Positions 10,938 to 21,397 of a DNA stretch of 64,000 nt are shown one piece after another (position 1 is the stretch's first letter; each line of letters opens with the position of its first letter). The notes under the pieces were generated by a model. It had not been told where the DNA came from and ran no database searches. It saw only the letters and a list, made by a program, of their open reading frames with translations. The position numbers were made by a program, and so were the translations under genes. The stretch is from contig JAQBUF010000002.1 of the NCBI GenBank assembly GCA_027623995.1, positions 24,714 to 88,713 on the forward strand, in the 5' to 3' direction. The stretch is from Nitrospirota bacterium. Its GTDB lineage: Bacteria; Nitrospirota; Nitrospiria; Nitrospirales; UBA8639.

Positions 10938-12350
10938 CTAAAAACCCATTCGACTGACAGCTTGCGCAATGCGCAGGAGAACGCGCTCTTTTCCCAGCAA
11001 TTGCATCACTTCATGGATGCCAGGGCTGAAGGTTCGGCCAGTAAGCGCGACCCGAAGAGGTTGTGCGAACTTACCCATTTTCAGCCCGTCTTCTTCGAGC
11101 ACGGCCTGAATGATAGGATCGACCTCCTCTTTCGAAAGCCCTGCCAGGCCACTCAGACGTTCAGCAAATTTTTTGAGCGTGGGGGCAATCGCTGGTGTCA
11201 AAAATTTCATCGCAGCCTCTTCATCCATCGTAACCGGCTCCGAAATGAATGGGAGAACCCAATCTGCCATTTCAAGGAAAGTTGTTGCTCGCTCTCTGAC
11301 ATGTGGAATAACCGCTTCCAGGCCACCTTGAGGTTGCACTGCTCCCTTGGGATCATACCCGTGTTTTTCCAAAAACGGGACCAGCAACTCGGCCATGACT
11401 CGAGGATCGCCCTGCTTAAGATATTCGGCATTCAACCATTGGAGTTTTTCTGGATTAAACACCGCGGCCGATGATTGGACATTTTTCAGCGAAAATTTTT
11501 CGATCATTTCCTGGATGGTAAAAATTTCCTGATCGCCATGGGACCACCCTAATCGCACGAGATAGTTAACAAGAGCCTCCGGCAAATACCCCATTTCCTG
11601 ATAGGCCAATACCGACGTCGCACCATGCCGTTTAGAAAGACGCGCTTTATCCGACCCAAGGATCATCGGCAAATGCGCAAAGTGGGGCACCTGATATCCC
11701 AGGGCTTCAAACATCGGGACCTGTCGAGGAGTATTATTGACATGATCATCGCCTCGAATCACATGGGTAATCCCCATCAACGCATCGTCAATCACGACTG
11801 AGAAATTATAGGTGGGATAATTATTCGAGCGCAGGATGATCAAATCATCGAGCACAGTATTTTCAAAAACAATCTTTCCTTTAATGAGATCATCAACGAC
11901 CGTTTGCCCCTCTTGAGGAGATTTAAACCGTAAGGCCGCAGGTTGAGCCGGTTTCGTAATACCCAGATCGCGACACCGGCCATCATACTTTATCGATTCC
12001 CCCTTAGCCTGAGCTTCTTTACGACGCAGCTCCAACTCTTCGGGGGTGCAGACACACCAATAGGCCTTACCTTGATCAAACAGCTGTTGAGATTTTTCGC
12101 GATAGAGATCAAGCCTGTCCGTCTGTCGAAACGGCCCTTCATCCCAATCCAGCCCGGTCCATCGCAGGCCTTCAAGGATCGCGTCGATAGCCTCATCCGT
12201 AGACCGATCCCGGTCGGTATCTTCAATCCGTAACACAAACGTCCCCCCATGGTGACGTGCAAACAACCAATTAAATAATGCCGTCCGGACCCCACCAATA
12301 TGAAGATAGCCGGTAGGACTTGGTGCAAAACGCACACGAACGTCAGTCAT
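10938..12350 (-). CDS. gltX: Glutamyl-tRNA synthetase
   Basis: VRVRFAPSPTGYLHIGGVRTALFNWL; DKARLSKRHGA (KMSKS-like). Confidence 0.95.
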   Translation of the reverse strand: MTDVRVRFAPSPTGYLHIGGVRTALFNWLFARHHGGTFVLRIEDTDRDRSTDEAIDAILEGLRWTGLDWDEGPFRQTDRLDLYREKSQQLFDQGKAYWCVCTPEELELRRKEAQAKGESIKYDGRCRDLGITKPAQPAALRFKSPQEGQTVVDDLIKGKIVFENTVLDDLIILRSNNYPTYNFSVVIDDALMGITHVIRGDDHVNNTPRQVPMFEALGYQVPHFAHLPMILGSDKARLSKRHGATSVLAYQEMGYLPEALVNYLVRLGWSHGDQEIFTIQEMIEKFSLKNVQSSAAVFNPEKLQWLNAEYLKQGDPRVMAELLVPFLEKHGYDPKGAVQPQGGLEAVIPHVRERATTFLEMADWVLPFISEPVTMDEEAAMKFLTPAIAPTLKKFAERLSGLAGLSKEEVDPIIQAVLEEDGLKMGKFAQPLRVALTGRTFSPGIHEVMQLLGKERVLLRIAQAVSRMGF

Positions 12351-12383
12351 AAAATGTTATCCTTTACTTTGAGGCTTTTCCTT

Positions 12384-12683
12384 GGATCATACGCAATATA
12401 TGGTTCTACCCCTACCACCACCCAATTCTGAATATATGGACCTTCCTCTCCCTGTCTTTCTTTCTTGTGTAGCTGCACGATCTTATCGTGCCCTCTTCCA
12501 ACGGAACAATGGCCCCTGATGCGAGGAAGAGGCAGCATGAGATGCTGCAGCTACACAAAAAACTCGACGACGCGCTTCGCCCGAAAGGAGAGGCGAAATA
12601 ACCAACGAGGGGGAGCCTCACGCCACAAGATTATTTTCACCTGATCGTCTTGTGCGCCCAGACCCCTAAATTCGGTATGATCC
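12384..12683. mobile_element. MITE-like element, copy 2 (inverted relative to copy 1; left TIR degenerate)
   Basis: Right end cagacccctaaattcggtatgatcc (12659-12683); interior matches reverse complement of 9691-9986; left end ggatcatacgcaatatatggttctaccccta is decayed. Confidence 0.7.
12468..12555. repeat. REP-like palindrome (family A), nested in MITE copy 2
   Basis: tgtagctgcacgatcttatcgtgccc ... aggcagcatgagatgctgcagctaca. Confidence 0.75.
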
Positions 12684-12897
12684 GTAAAACCCTATATTGC
12701 ATATGACCCGTTTTCTTTCCGCCCACTCTCAATATGGCCCGTGTTTTTCTCCCTTCTTCTAGCAGAGATCAACGTTACTGTGCCACTCATTTTCTTGAAA
12801 ACATCAGTCACGCCTTCTTCTTGACCGAGGTACCCCTACATGATAGATTCCAACACGTTAAGTCTATTTTGCAATCAACCGACAATATGAGTGGCGT

Positions 12898-12973
12898 GGG
12901 GCTGTGGCGCAGTTGGGAGCGCGCGTGAATGGCATTCACGAGGTCGCCGGTTCAATCCCGGCCAGCTCCACCA
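12898..12973 (+). tRNA. tRNA-Ala (GGC anticodon)
   Basis: GGGGCTGTGGCGCAGTTGGGAGCGCGCGTGAATGGCATTCACGAGGTCGCCGGTTCAATCCCGGCCAGCTCCACCA; cloverleaf with loop ATGGCAT. Confidence 0.95.
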
Positions 12974-13105
12974 AATATCCAAGGGTTTAAATCATTCAAC
13001 GTTAATCCTGCCTTTAATCCGCATTCAGTTTTCACTCCAATTCGTGTTTTGGTCCTGAATGTTGCACAAATCAAGGGCGTATCAACACAGGACAGACCAT
13101 AAGCG

Positions 13106-14956
13106 ATGATTCATATTGAAGAACTGACAAAAGAATATCCAACCAAAACCTTGTTCCATGAAGCGTCCGCACATTTGCGTCCTGAAACGAGAGTAGGGCT
13201 AGTCGGACGAAACGGAACGGGGAAAACCTCTCTGCTCCGAATGATCATCGGCCAAGACACCTCAGACGGTGGTTCCATTCGGCTGCGCCCTTGGCTTCGC
13301 ATTGGCTATCTTCCTCAGGAACTGGACACCCCAACGAACCTCACGGTTCTCCAAGCCGCCCACAAAGATGAATATCCGGAGTATGAGGCTAAGCGCATTC
13401 TCTCCGGATTGGGATTTGGAGAAGGCGACTGGGATCGAACCTTGGAAACCTATTCTGGCGGCTACCGTATGCGCGTGGCCCTCGGACATCTACTCCTTTC
13501 TCATCCCGATGTGTTGATGCTCGACGAGCCCACAAACCATTTGGATCAATCCACCCAAACATGGTTTGAGTCATTTTTGAAAAATTCCAACATGACGATG
13601 CTCATCATCAGCCATGATACGGCGTTCCTCGATCGAGTGATCACGCATACGTGGGAAATCCGTGACGCACAACTGCAAGAGTATCGAGGCAATTATTCCA
13701 CATTCCAAAAACTCCGTCTTCAACTTGACCATCAGCAATCAGCCGCCGCAGAGCGCCAGTCCAAAGAAGTCGCTCGTGTTCAAAAATTCGTGGATCGATT
13801 CCGGGCCAAAGCCAATAAGGCCAAGCAGGTTCAATCGCGAATCAAACAATTGGAAAAGGTCAAACTGATTGAAGGCAAGCGCGATACCAAACGACTGCGC
13901 TTTCGATTCCCTGAGCCAAAGCCCAGTGGCAAAATGGTCCTTGAAATGCAAGGCATTAGAAAACAATACGGGGAAAAAGTCGTCTACAACAATCTTGATT
14001 TTGCCGTGGAACGCGGGCAACGCGTGGCCCTGGTTGGGGAAAACGGCGCAGGAAAAACCACCTTATTAAAAATGTTATCTGGGGTATTGAAGTTTGAAGC
14101 TGGCAAACGCATCGAAGGTCATGGGGTCTCCATTCATTATTTTGCCCAGCATCAAGCCGAAACCTTGAATCCAGAGCACAGCATTTTGGATTCCTTGGAG
14201 GAGGCGGCCCCGCAAGCCGAAAGAAACTATTTACGTGGAATCGCCGGGGTCTTTCTTTTTTCAGGAGATGATCAGAAAAAACCCATTAAGGCGTTGAGCG
14301 GCGGTGAACGGAATCGTGTCGCATTAGCTCGGATGTTAGTCGAACCTGCGAATACGCTACTCCTGGATGAGCCAACCAATCACTTGGATCCTTCCTCTGT
14401 CGATATGCTCACGGATGCCATGACCGATTTTCCAGGCACTATCGTGTTTATTTCCCACGACCCAGTATTTTTGAGCAGAGTATCCACCCGCGTAGTGGAA
14501 ATCGAAGAGGGCGTGCCCACGGATTACATAGGCGATTACGAATATTATCTCTGGAAACAATCCAAAGAACTCGAAGATCTCAAAAAACAAGAAGAAGCCA
14601 AAGCTGCCACCCAGCCCAAGGAAAATAAACAAAAACCCCAGACCAACGGAACTCCCCCGGTAGGATCCAAATCAATGGAGAAGGCACCCAATCGACGCGA
14701 CCTGAGCAAATCCATTACCCGGCTGGAGAAACAAGTGGCACGCGCAGAAGAAGAAATTGCGGAGCTAGAAGGACAGGTGCAATCCAGAGCTGCCGAACTT
14801 GCAGCCCCGGAACTGTATAAAGACTTTCCTCGCTGGAACGACCTGCATCAAGAGCACGAACGCTGGAAACACGACCTCGAAGTATTGACGAATAAATGGT
14901 CCGACCTTTCCTCCCAACTTGAATCTAAAAAAGGACAGATGGAGCAGGTGGGGTAG
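13106..14956 (+). CDS. ABC-F family ATPase
   Basis: Two ABC domains: GRNGTGKTSLL...YSGGYRMRVALGHLLLSHPDVLMLDEPTNHLD and GENGAGKTTLLKML...LSGGERNRVALARMLVEPANTLLLDEPTNHLD; C-terminal coiled coil. Confidence 0.94.
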   Translation: MIHIEELTKEYPTKTLFHEASAHLRPETRVGLVGRNGTGKTSLLRMIIGQDTSDGGSIRLRPWLRIGYLPQELDTPTNLTVLQAAHKDEYPEYEAKRILSGLGFGEGDWDRTLETYSGGYRMRVALGHLLLSHPDVLMLDEPTNHLDQSTQTWFESFLKNSNMTMLIISHDTAFLDRVITHTWEIRDAQLQEYRGNYSTFQKLRLQLDHQQSAAAERQSKEVARVQKFVDRFRAKANKAKQVQSRIKQLEKVKLIEGKRDTKRLRFRFPEPKPSGKMVLEMQGIRKQYGEKVVYNNLDFAVERGQRVALVGENGAGKTTLLKMLSGVLKFEAGKRIEGHGVSIHYFAQHQAETLNPEHSILDSLEEAAPQAERNYLRGIAGVFLFSGDDQKKPIKALSGGERNRVALARMLVEPANTLLLDEPTNHLDPSSVDMLTDAMTDFPGTIVFISHDPVFLSRVSTRVVEIEEGVPTDYIGDYEYYLWKQSKELEDLKKQEEAKAATQPKENKQKPQTNGTPPVGSKSMEKAPNRRDLSKSITRLEKQVARAEEEIAELEGQVQSRAAELAAPELYKDFPRWNDLHQEHERWKHDLEVLTNKWSDLSSQLESKKGQMEQVG

Positions 14957-14959
14957 GAA

Positions 14960-15046
14960 CGTGATGCGTCATGCGTAAAGCGTGATGGGTAAAAAATAGG
15001 AAAAACCCTCTCCACGCATAACGCTTCACGGATCACGCTTCACGTT
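14960..15046. repeat. Heptad-rich inverted repeat (family B)
   Basis: cgtgatgcgtcatgcgtaaagcgtgatgggt ... acgcataacgcttcacggatcacgcttcacg. Confidence 0.75.
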
Positions 15047-16370
15047 TGCCCCCCCTCTCACCCTTGTCCCTTGCAGGCCGATAATAGCGTCGCCCTTCTA
15101 GAGCAGGCGGAAAATGGCTTTGGCCCCCTTGAGCCTCAGGATCATCGTGAACATACCGGTACCCCTTACCATACCCCACGTCTTTCATGAGCGATGTCAC
15201 GGCATTGCGAAGGTGTAAGGGCACGGGCAAGTTCCCCAATTGTTTCGCATCAACGAGGGCTTCCTTCAGACCTGCATAGGAGGCATTGCTCTTTGGACAA
15301 GACGCCATATAGGTCGTGCCATGGGCTAAATTGATTTGCGCTTCGGGCAAGCCAACCTGCACCACGGCTTGAAAAATTGCTGTGGCCACCATGATTGCCA
15401 TGGGCTGGGCATTGCCAATATCTTCTGACGCAAAAATGACCATCCGACGTGCAATAAATTTTGGATCTTCGCCGCCTTCGAGCATTCTGGCCAACCAATA
15501 CAACGCTCCATCTGGATCGTAATCCCGCATGCTCTTGATATAGGCCGAAATGATGTTGTAATGCTCTTCCCCGTCCTTGTCATATCGGATGGACTTCTTT
15601 TGTAGAATGTGCTTGAGTTTTTCTTGATCAAGAACTTGCGGAGTGTTGTTCTTGGCCGCTGCCTGTCTCACCGCATATTCCAATGCCGTCAACATCGATC
15701 GCGCATCCCCATTTCCATAGTGAATCAACCCGATTCGCGCTTCACTGCTCAACGTGACATTGAACTTTCCTAAGCCTCGCTCATGATCCGTCATCACCCG
15801 ATCGATGATGGTGCCCATGGCGTGGTCATCCAAGGAATGAAGTTCCACGACTAACGCACGGGACAACAGCGGGGCAATAATTTCAAACGAGGGGTTTTGA
15901 GTCGTGGCTCCGATCAGAGTAATATCCCCCCGTTCCACATAGGGGAGAAACGCATCCTGCTGCGCTTTATTGAATCGATGAATTTCATCGACAAATAAAA
16001 TGGTTCGTTGCCCGGTCATCCGTCGGCGCTGGATCGATTCTTTGATGAGGCTGCGCAGCTCAGGCACGCCACTGGCCACCGCCGAAAACGGAACAAACGC
16101 GGCCTCCGAATGTCGAGCAATGAGATGGGCCAAGGTCGTCTTGCCCGATCCCGGTGGCCCCCAAAGAATGAGCGAGGGAACCTGATCAGATTCAATCGCC
16201 TGACGTAGCGCTTGATTCTCGGAGAGTAGGTGTTCCTGGCCTAGAAAGGCCGAAAATGTTTGAGGACGAAATCGCTCGGCAAGAGGCCCGACAGAAAACG
16301 AAATGGGGTCGTGGGGTTTTGACGGGTCTGTAAAAAGATCAGGTTGCTGACGGTCGTCCCTCGATAACAT
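15033..16370 (-). CDS. rarA: Replication-associated recombination protein A (RarA/MgsA AAA ATPase)
   Basis: LAERFRPQTFSAFLGQEHLL; LWGPPGSGKTTLAHLIA; ILFVDEIHRFNKAQQDAFLPYVE. Confidence 0.95.
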   Translation of the reverse strand: MLSRDDRQQPDLFTDPSKPHDPISFSVGPLAERFRPQTFSAFLGQEHLLSENQALRQAIESDQVPSLILWGPPGSGKTTLAHLIARHSEAAFVPFSAVASGVPELRSLIKESIQRRRMTGQRTILFVDEIHRFNKAQQDAFLPYVERGDITLIGATTQNPSFEIIAPLLSRALVVELHSLDDHAMGTIIDRVMTDHERGLGKFNVTLSSEARIGLIHYGNGDARSMLTALEYAVRQAAAKNNTPQVLDQEKLKHILQKKSIRYDKDGEEHYNIISAYIKSMRDYDPDGALYWLARMLEGGEDPKFIARRMVIFASEDIGNAQPMAIMVATAIFQAVVQVGLPEAQINLAHGTTYMASCPKSNASYAGLKEALVDAKQLGNLPVPLHLRNAVTSLMKDVGYGKGYRYVHDDPEAQGGQSHFPPALEGRRYYRPARDKGERGGKREA

Positions 16371-16498
16371 GAGGCCCCTACAATTTGGCAGAGATGGATG
16401 AGAGGAAATATATCCTTATGCTATATCGCCAGGAAGAAGTCCTGCAAACCGAGACAAGAACCTTGCGCCGTTAAAAAGAGAAACCGAAGGAGAAGGCT

Positions 16499-17644
16499 GT
16501 GAAAGTACACGTCAATGGCATTGATCTCGCGTATTCAGATGAGGGACAAGGGCACCCAATTGTTTTCCTTCATGCGTTCCCGCTTGACCGGACCATGTGG
16601 GCCCCGCAGGTGGAGGGACTCAAAGATCACTACCGCATCATCACGATCGATCTGCGCGGCCATGGAGAATCGGATGCCCCAATGTGGCGCTACACCTTTG
16701 AACAATTCGCTGATGACATTAAGGGCCTACTCGACCACCTGTCTATTTCACATGCAACATGTGTTGGGCTTTCCATGGGCGGCTATATCTTCTTTGCCCT
16801 GTACAAAAAATATCCCCACCTCATTCACAGCGCGGTCTTGGCAGACACGCGTGCGGAAGCTGATACGGAAAATGTCAAAGCCGCTCGATACTCGATGGCA
16901 CAAATCGCCTACACACGAGGGGCCACGGCCATCGCGGACCTCATGCTTCCAAAGCTGCTCGCTCCAGGCTCATTGGAAACACGCAAAGATATCGTTGACC
17001 AATTGCGCCAAATGATTTCTGCCAACCAAGTTTCTGGCATTGTGGGGGATTTGATGGCCATGGAGGAACGACCAGACTCCAGCCCGCTGCTGAAGGAGTT
17101 CCGTTTCCCCACGTTGATTTTAGTAGGAGAGCACGACTGCGCCTCACCGCCAGAAGAAGTGAAACGGATGGCACAACACATCCCCGGCTCACACGTTGCA
17201 CTCATCCCGCAGGCTGGGCATCTGTCTAATTTGGAAAACCCAGAGGCCTTTAATCTAGCACTCACACAATTTCTAGAAGATCTACCTGCCGTGGAAGAAG
17301 CCATGGAAGCGGAGCAACGCCGAAGTGTCCAAATGAAGGAGGGAATCGATGGTGGAGAATTATTGTTCCTGAAGAACCCCTTGGACGGTATCAAGAAATG
17401 TCTGGAGATCAAAGGGTTTGACAATGACATTTCTCGCACCAATTTTTTTTGCAATCCCAAGAACGTCTATATCAGCAAGCCCCCAGACATGGCGACCACT
17501 TCAACGAGAAATTTGATGAGAGAAAAAAATGGGAAGGCATCACAACCCAGAGTAACTGAGAAGGAGGAGAGAGGAATAGGAATGTTTCCTTTCATTTCAG
17601 GAAATCTCCCTAAAATTGAAGATCTATATCATTCCCCGTTTTGA
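16499..17644 (+). CDS. Alpha/beta hydrolase with ~115 aa unrelated C-terminal extension (GTG start)
   Basis: [54 protein letters not shown]; hydrolase core ends near LTQFLEDL. Confidence 0.88.
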   Translation: MKVHVNGIDLAYSDEGQGHPIVFLHAFPLDRTMWAPQVEGLKDHYRIITIDLRGHGESDAPMWRYTFEQFADDIKGLLDHLSISHATCVGLSMGGYIFFALYKKYPHLIHSAVLADTRAEADTENVKAARYSMAQIAYTRGATAIADLMLPKLLAPGSLETRKDIVDQLRQMISANQVSGIVGDLMAMEERPDSSPLLKEFRFPTLILVGEHDCASPPEEVKRMAQHIPGSHVALIPQAGHLSNLENPEAFNLALTQFLEDLPAVEEAMEAEQRRSVQMKEGIDGGELLFLKNPLDGIKKCLEIKGFDNDISRTNFFCNPKNVYISKPPDMATTSTRNLMREKNGKASQPRVTEKEERGIGMFPFISGNLPKIEDLYHSPF

Positions 17645-18303
17645 TTTCCTGAGCGAATGAGTTTTAGAAATTCGTCGCGTGTTTGTTGCTGTTTGCGAAA
17701 CGCTCCAAGCATGTGGCTGGTGACGGCCAGGGTATTTTGCTTTTCGACTCCCCGCATCATCATGCACAAATGACGCGCTTCAATCACGACCCCCACACCA
17801 ACGGGCTTCAGCTTCGCCTGAAGTGTTTCGGCAATCTGAACGGTCAGTCGCTCTTGGACCTGAAGCCGACGGCTGAAGACATCCACGATCCGAGGAATTT
17901 TACTCAAACCCACCACTTGCTTGTCTGGAATGTATCCCACATGACATCTTCCGAAAAAAGGCAGGAGGTGATGTTCGCACAAGCTGAAGAAATCGATATT
18001 CCGCACGATGACCATTTCGTCATACTCGATTGGAAACAAGGCCCCATTGACAATGTCGTCGACATTCTCTTGATAGCCTTTCGTAAAGAACGAGAAGGCC
18101 TTCGCGACTCGCCTCGGCGTCTCTTCCAATCCACTGCGTTTGGGATCTTCACCAAGGACCGTGAGCAGTTGCGTCACGAGACCTTCGAGGTTGGCCAGTT
18201 GTCCGGTTTCGGAAACTCGCGCCACTCGACCGACTTTCCCCTTGACGTGTTTCATTTCTGGGTTTCGAGCAGATGATGATTTCGGACGAGTTTGACGATT
18301 CAT
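17629..18303 (-). CDS. folE: GTP cyclohydrolase I
   Basis: [37 protein letters not shown]...[17 protein letters not shown]. Confidence 0.95.
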   Translation of the reverse strand: MNRQTRPKSSSARNPEMKHVKGKVGRVARVSETGQLANLEGLVTQLLTVLGEDPKRSGLEETPRRVAKAFSFFTKGYQENVDDIVNGALFPIEYDEMVIVRNIDFFSLCEHHLLPFFGRCHVGYIPDKQVVGLSKIPRIVDVFSRRLQVQERLTVQIAETLQAKLKPVGVGVVIEARHLCMMMRGVEKQNTLAVTSHMLGAFRKQQQTRDEFLKLIRSGNQNGE

Positions 18304-18346
18304 GAATTAGTCCCTATGGAAAGAGCTGAAAAAGAGAGAAACGGCC

Positions 18347-18772
18347 TTACCGACATGGCTCACCTTGATATTCAAAATAATTATCACGAGTTTCGATCAA
18401 TCCAATTTTTTCTAACTGCCCGATCGCGATGCCACCCACAAGCTCATCCCAAATAAACTTGGCAAGATTTTCGCCGGTGGTCACGACATCCTGAAAGGCC
18501 GAGTCATGATTGAGATGGCGATGATCAAACCGTTCCACGATTTTGGTGGCCACGAGATGATCCAAACGTTCCCGATCTGTCACATCCCCCGTCTGAGGAT
18601 TGATCGTACCCCGCACCGTTACCAGAACCGTGTAATTATGTCCATGGCCATTAGGATTATTGCACTTACCAAAGACCTTCCGATTCACGTCATCGGACAA
18701 CTCCTTGGCATGAAGTCGATGCGCGGCACAAAATCGATATTGTCGGGTCACATAGGCTTGGACGTTCATCAT
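18347..18772 (-). CDS. 6-pyruvoyl-tetrahydropterin synthase / 6-carboxytetrahydropterin synthase family
   Basis: RFCAAHRLHAKELSDDVNRKVFGKCNNPNGHGHNYTV...LDHRHLN-like; start trimmed to MMNVQAY, abutting the upstream ferredoxin stop. Confidence 0.88.
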   Translation of the reverse strand: MMNVQAYVTRQYRFCAAHRLHAKELSDDVNRKVFGKCNNPNGHGHNYTVLVTVRGTINPQTGDVTDRERLDHLVATKIVERFDHRHLNHDSAFQDVVTTGENLAKFIWDELVGGIAIGQLEKIGLIETRDNYFEYQGEPCR

Positions 18773-18773
18773 A

Positions 18774-19118
18774 TCACGACTGAGAAGATTCTTTTCCTTC
18801 TTCAACAGATTCGGAGGATCCCCATTTTTCTTCAGGCACTTGTACCATGACATCGCCCAAAATTTTGGCCTGGCAACTTAATCGGTGATACGGCTCGGTG
18901 AGGGCTTCTCGATCTAATAAGTCTTGTTCTTCGAAGTCGATTTCGGATAAATTTTCGCCCCCCACCATTACTTCTACCCGACATGTGGAACACGACGCAT
19001 TCCCCCCACAGTCATGCTCCATCGGAAAACCCAACATCTCAGCGGCTTCGAAGACCGTGAGGTTTTCGGGAACCTCTCCGCTTGTTCCTTCTGGATGAAT
19101 AAATGTAATACGCGGCAT
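18774..19118 (-). CDS. [2Fe-2S] ferredoxin (adrenodoxin/plant-type fold)
   Basis: HDCGGNASCSTCRVEV ... LSCQAKI. Confidence 0.92.
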   Translation of the reverse strand: MPRITFIHPEGTSGEVPENLTVFEAAEMLGFPMEHDCGGNASCSTCRVEVMVGGENLSEIDFEEQDLLDREALTEPYHRLSCQAKILGDVMVQVPEEKWGSSESVEEGKESSQS

Positions 19119-19124
19119 AAAAAA

Positions 19125-20465
19125 TTACCTCGTTGCGAAAACCGGCTCGGCAGTTGACGGGTTAAAAGGACATGCGTGGTTCGCCACATGCGCTTCAAAC
19201 TCTGCACGAAACAGGCGAAGACTGTTCTGCACCAGCACCGATGCCCCCGTGACTAACGTACAAAAACCCGTGCCTTTAATATAGCCACTGATTTGCATGA
19301 TTCGATCAAGGTCCTGTTGCGTCCCCTGGCCTTCTTCAATTTTCTTTACGAGTTCTTCTAGATTTGCTGTTCCAATAGAACAAGGCGGGCATTGGCCACA
19401 GCTTTCTTCACGAAAAAAACTTGAGAGTTTTAAGGTTTGCTGGACCATACAGGTGGAATCATCCACTACGATCACCCCCGCTGAGCCCAGTCCCGTTCCA
19501 GCCTTTTTCAATGAATCAAAGTCCATGAGAAGATCCAATTGATCTGGGCCTATCATGGCAAAGGATGGGCCTCCCGGAAATACGGCTTTGACCTTTCCAC
19601 CATTGGGCACGCCCCCTCCACATTCCTCAATTAAGTGACGAAGGGGGGTGCCTAAGGGCAATTCATAGACCCCAGGATGCTTCACTGCCCCGCTCAAAGA
19701 AAACAACATCGTCCCTGGACTTCGCTCAGGCCCAACTTGGGTAAACCACTCAGCGCCATTTCGAAGGATCTGAGGCACATGCGACAAAGTTTCTACATTA
19801 TTCACAAGCGTAGGCTTGCCGTGCAGCCCAAAATCTGTGGGATAGAACGGGGGTTTTTGTTTGGGTTGCGCTGGCCGGCCTTGCATGGATTCCAACATGG
19901 CGGTTTCTTCACCTGCCACATAGCTCCCATGCCCATCAAATATTTCTAACTCCAAATCAATCCCGGAACCAAACACATTTTTTCCAAGGAATCCACGCTC
20001 ACGCGCCTGCGCTATAGCTTTTTCAAGATTCGTGCGGGCTGCGACAAACTCGGCATTTAAGTAGATGTACGATTCCTTGGCTCCCACAATATACGACGCA
20101 ATCACACAGCCCTCGATCAATTGATGAGGATGGTGCTCAATGAGATATCGATCTTTAAACGTCCCAGGCTCGTGCTCTCCTGCATTACACACAAAATACC
20201 GTTCGGCAATCCGGTGATGAACGACCTTTTCCCATTTTAAGCCCGTTGGGAATCCTGCCCCGCCGCGCCCTCGCAATGACGCGCGCTTGAGGGTTTGGAT
20301 GACACCATCAGGATCTTTTTCACGAAAGCATTGTTGCCAGGCATCATAGCCGCCCTGCCTGATATAGGCCTCGATATCCCAAGGTTCTCCGTCCAATGGC
20401 TGTAGTAGGCGAAGGTGCGAATTGTTTGTCATGTAAAGATCCGTAAAAAAAACCATTCTTTCCAA
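19125..20465 (-). CDS. nuoF: NADH-quinone oxidoreductase subunit F
   Basis: RGRGGAGFPTGLKWE; CNAGEHEPGTFKDR; CGQCPPCSIG; start probably internal (MTNNSHLRLL). Confidence 0.93.
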   Translation of the reverse strand: MERMVFFTDLYMTNNSHLRLLQPLDGEPWDIEAYIRQGGYDAWQQCFREKDPDGVIQTLKRASLRGRGGAGFPTGLKWEKVVHHRIAERYFVCNAGEHEPGTFKDRYLIEHHPHQLIEGCVIASYIVGAKESYIYLNAEFVAARTNLEKAIAQARERGFLGKNVFGSGIDLELEIFDGHGSYVAGEETAMLESMQGRPAQPKQKPPFYPTDFGLHGKPTLVNNVETLSHVPQILRNGAEWFTQVGPERSPGTMLFSLSGAVKHPGVYELPLGTPLRHLIEECGGGVPNGGKVKAVFPGGPSFAMIGPDQLDLLMDFDSLKKAGTGLGSAGVIVVDDSTCMVQQTLKLSSFFREESCGQCPPCSIGTANLEELVKKIEEGQGTQQDLDRIMQISGYIKGTGFCTLVTGASVLVQNSLRLFRAEFEAHVANHACPFNPSTAEPVFATR

Positions 20466-20805
20466 AAATGATTGACTCGGAACCGTGGACTATACGGGCC
20501 AGCCCCTAATTTCGTCAAGCTTTTAGACGTGACCAAACAACAAAAAACATAATACTCTCAACTGGTTAGATACCAAGACTCCAAGAAACTTTCATTGAAA
20601 TAGGTCTTGGGTATAAGCCGGTGACCCACTGGGGGCACACACCATTTTTCACCTTGTTTACTCATTCATGGCAAGCAAGACGCTGGTTTGTAAATCGGCG
20701 AGTGACCTTGTAATATTTTGCCTGCCGCTAAAGGCAATCCCAGAAGAAGGCAGACAACACCACACGAATCATTGCAACCGTCATCCAGATAGAGGAGATA
20801 AACAC

Positions 20806-21309
20806 GTGGAACCGAAGAACACAGCGCCGTTAGTTGGCATTATCATGGGAAGCAAAAGTGACTGGGACGTGATGCGACTGGCGAGTGAGACTCTAACTCA
20901 GCTCGGCATTGCCAATGAGTGCCGCGTGATATCAGCTCACCGAGCACCGGATGCGCTCTTTGAATATGTCGAGCAAGCGGAAGGCCGAGGGTTGAAAGTC
21001 ATTATCGCCGGAGCTGGTGGCGCGGCACATTTACCAGGAGTCATCGCCGCCAAAACCACCTTGCCGGTGCTGGGCTGCCCCATGCAATCCAAGACTCTTC
21101 AAGGCTTGGACTCCTTATTATCAATCGTGCAAATGCCTAAAGGTATCCCCGTGGCAACTCTAGCGATTGGTGAAGCAGGGGCCGCCAATGCCGGTTTATT
21201 TGCAGCCGCGATTTTGGCATTATCCGATTCAGGGATTAAGCAACGATTGGAAGACTATCGAAAGAAACAAACGGAGAAAGTGTTGGCAGATTCCTTTTTA
21301 AAACCGTGA
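20806..21309 (+). CDS. purE: 5-(carboxyamino)imidazole ribonucleotide mutase
   Basis: [52 protein letters not shown]; in-frame GTG at 20806 preceded by gaggag. Confidence 0.94.
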   Translation: MEPKNTAPLVGIIMGSKSDWDVMRLASETLTQLGIANECRVISAHRAPDALFEYVEQAEGRGLKVIIAGAGGAAHLPGVIAAKTTLPVLGCPMQSKTLQGLDSLLSIVQMPKGIPVATLAIGEAGAANAGLFAAAILALSDSGIKQRLEDYRKKQTEKVLADSFLKP

Positions 21310-21390
21310 AGCGTCATGCGTGAAGAGTGAAGCGTTAAATAAAAAGAAAAGTTCTCTGACGCATCACGCATTTCGGGTCACGCATCACGA
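21305..21390. repeat. Heptad-rich inverted repeat (family B)
   Basis: cgtgaagcgtcatgcgtgaagagtgaagcgt ... acgcatcacgcatttcgggtcacgcatcacg. Confidence 0.75.
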
Positions 21391-21397
21391 TTTTTAA

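Noticed and set aside
12347-12621. Small minus-strand ORFs 12347-12538 and 12412-12621
   Set aside because: Inside MITE copy 2; translate the palindrome
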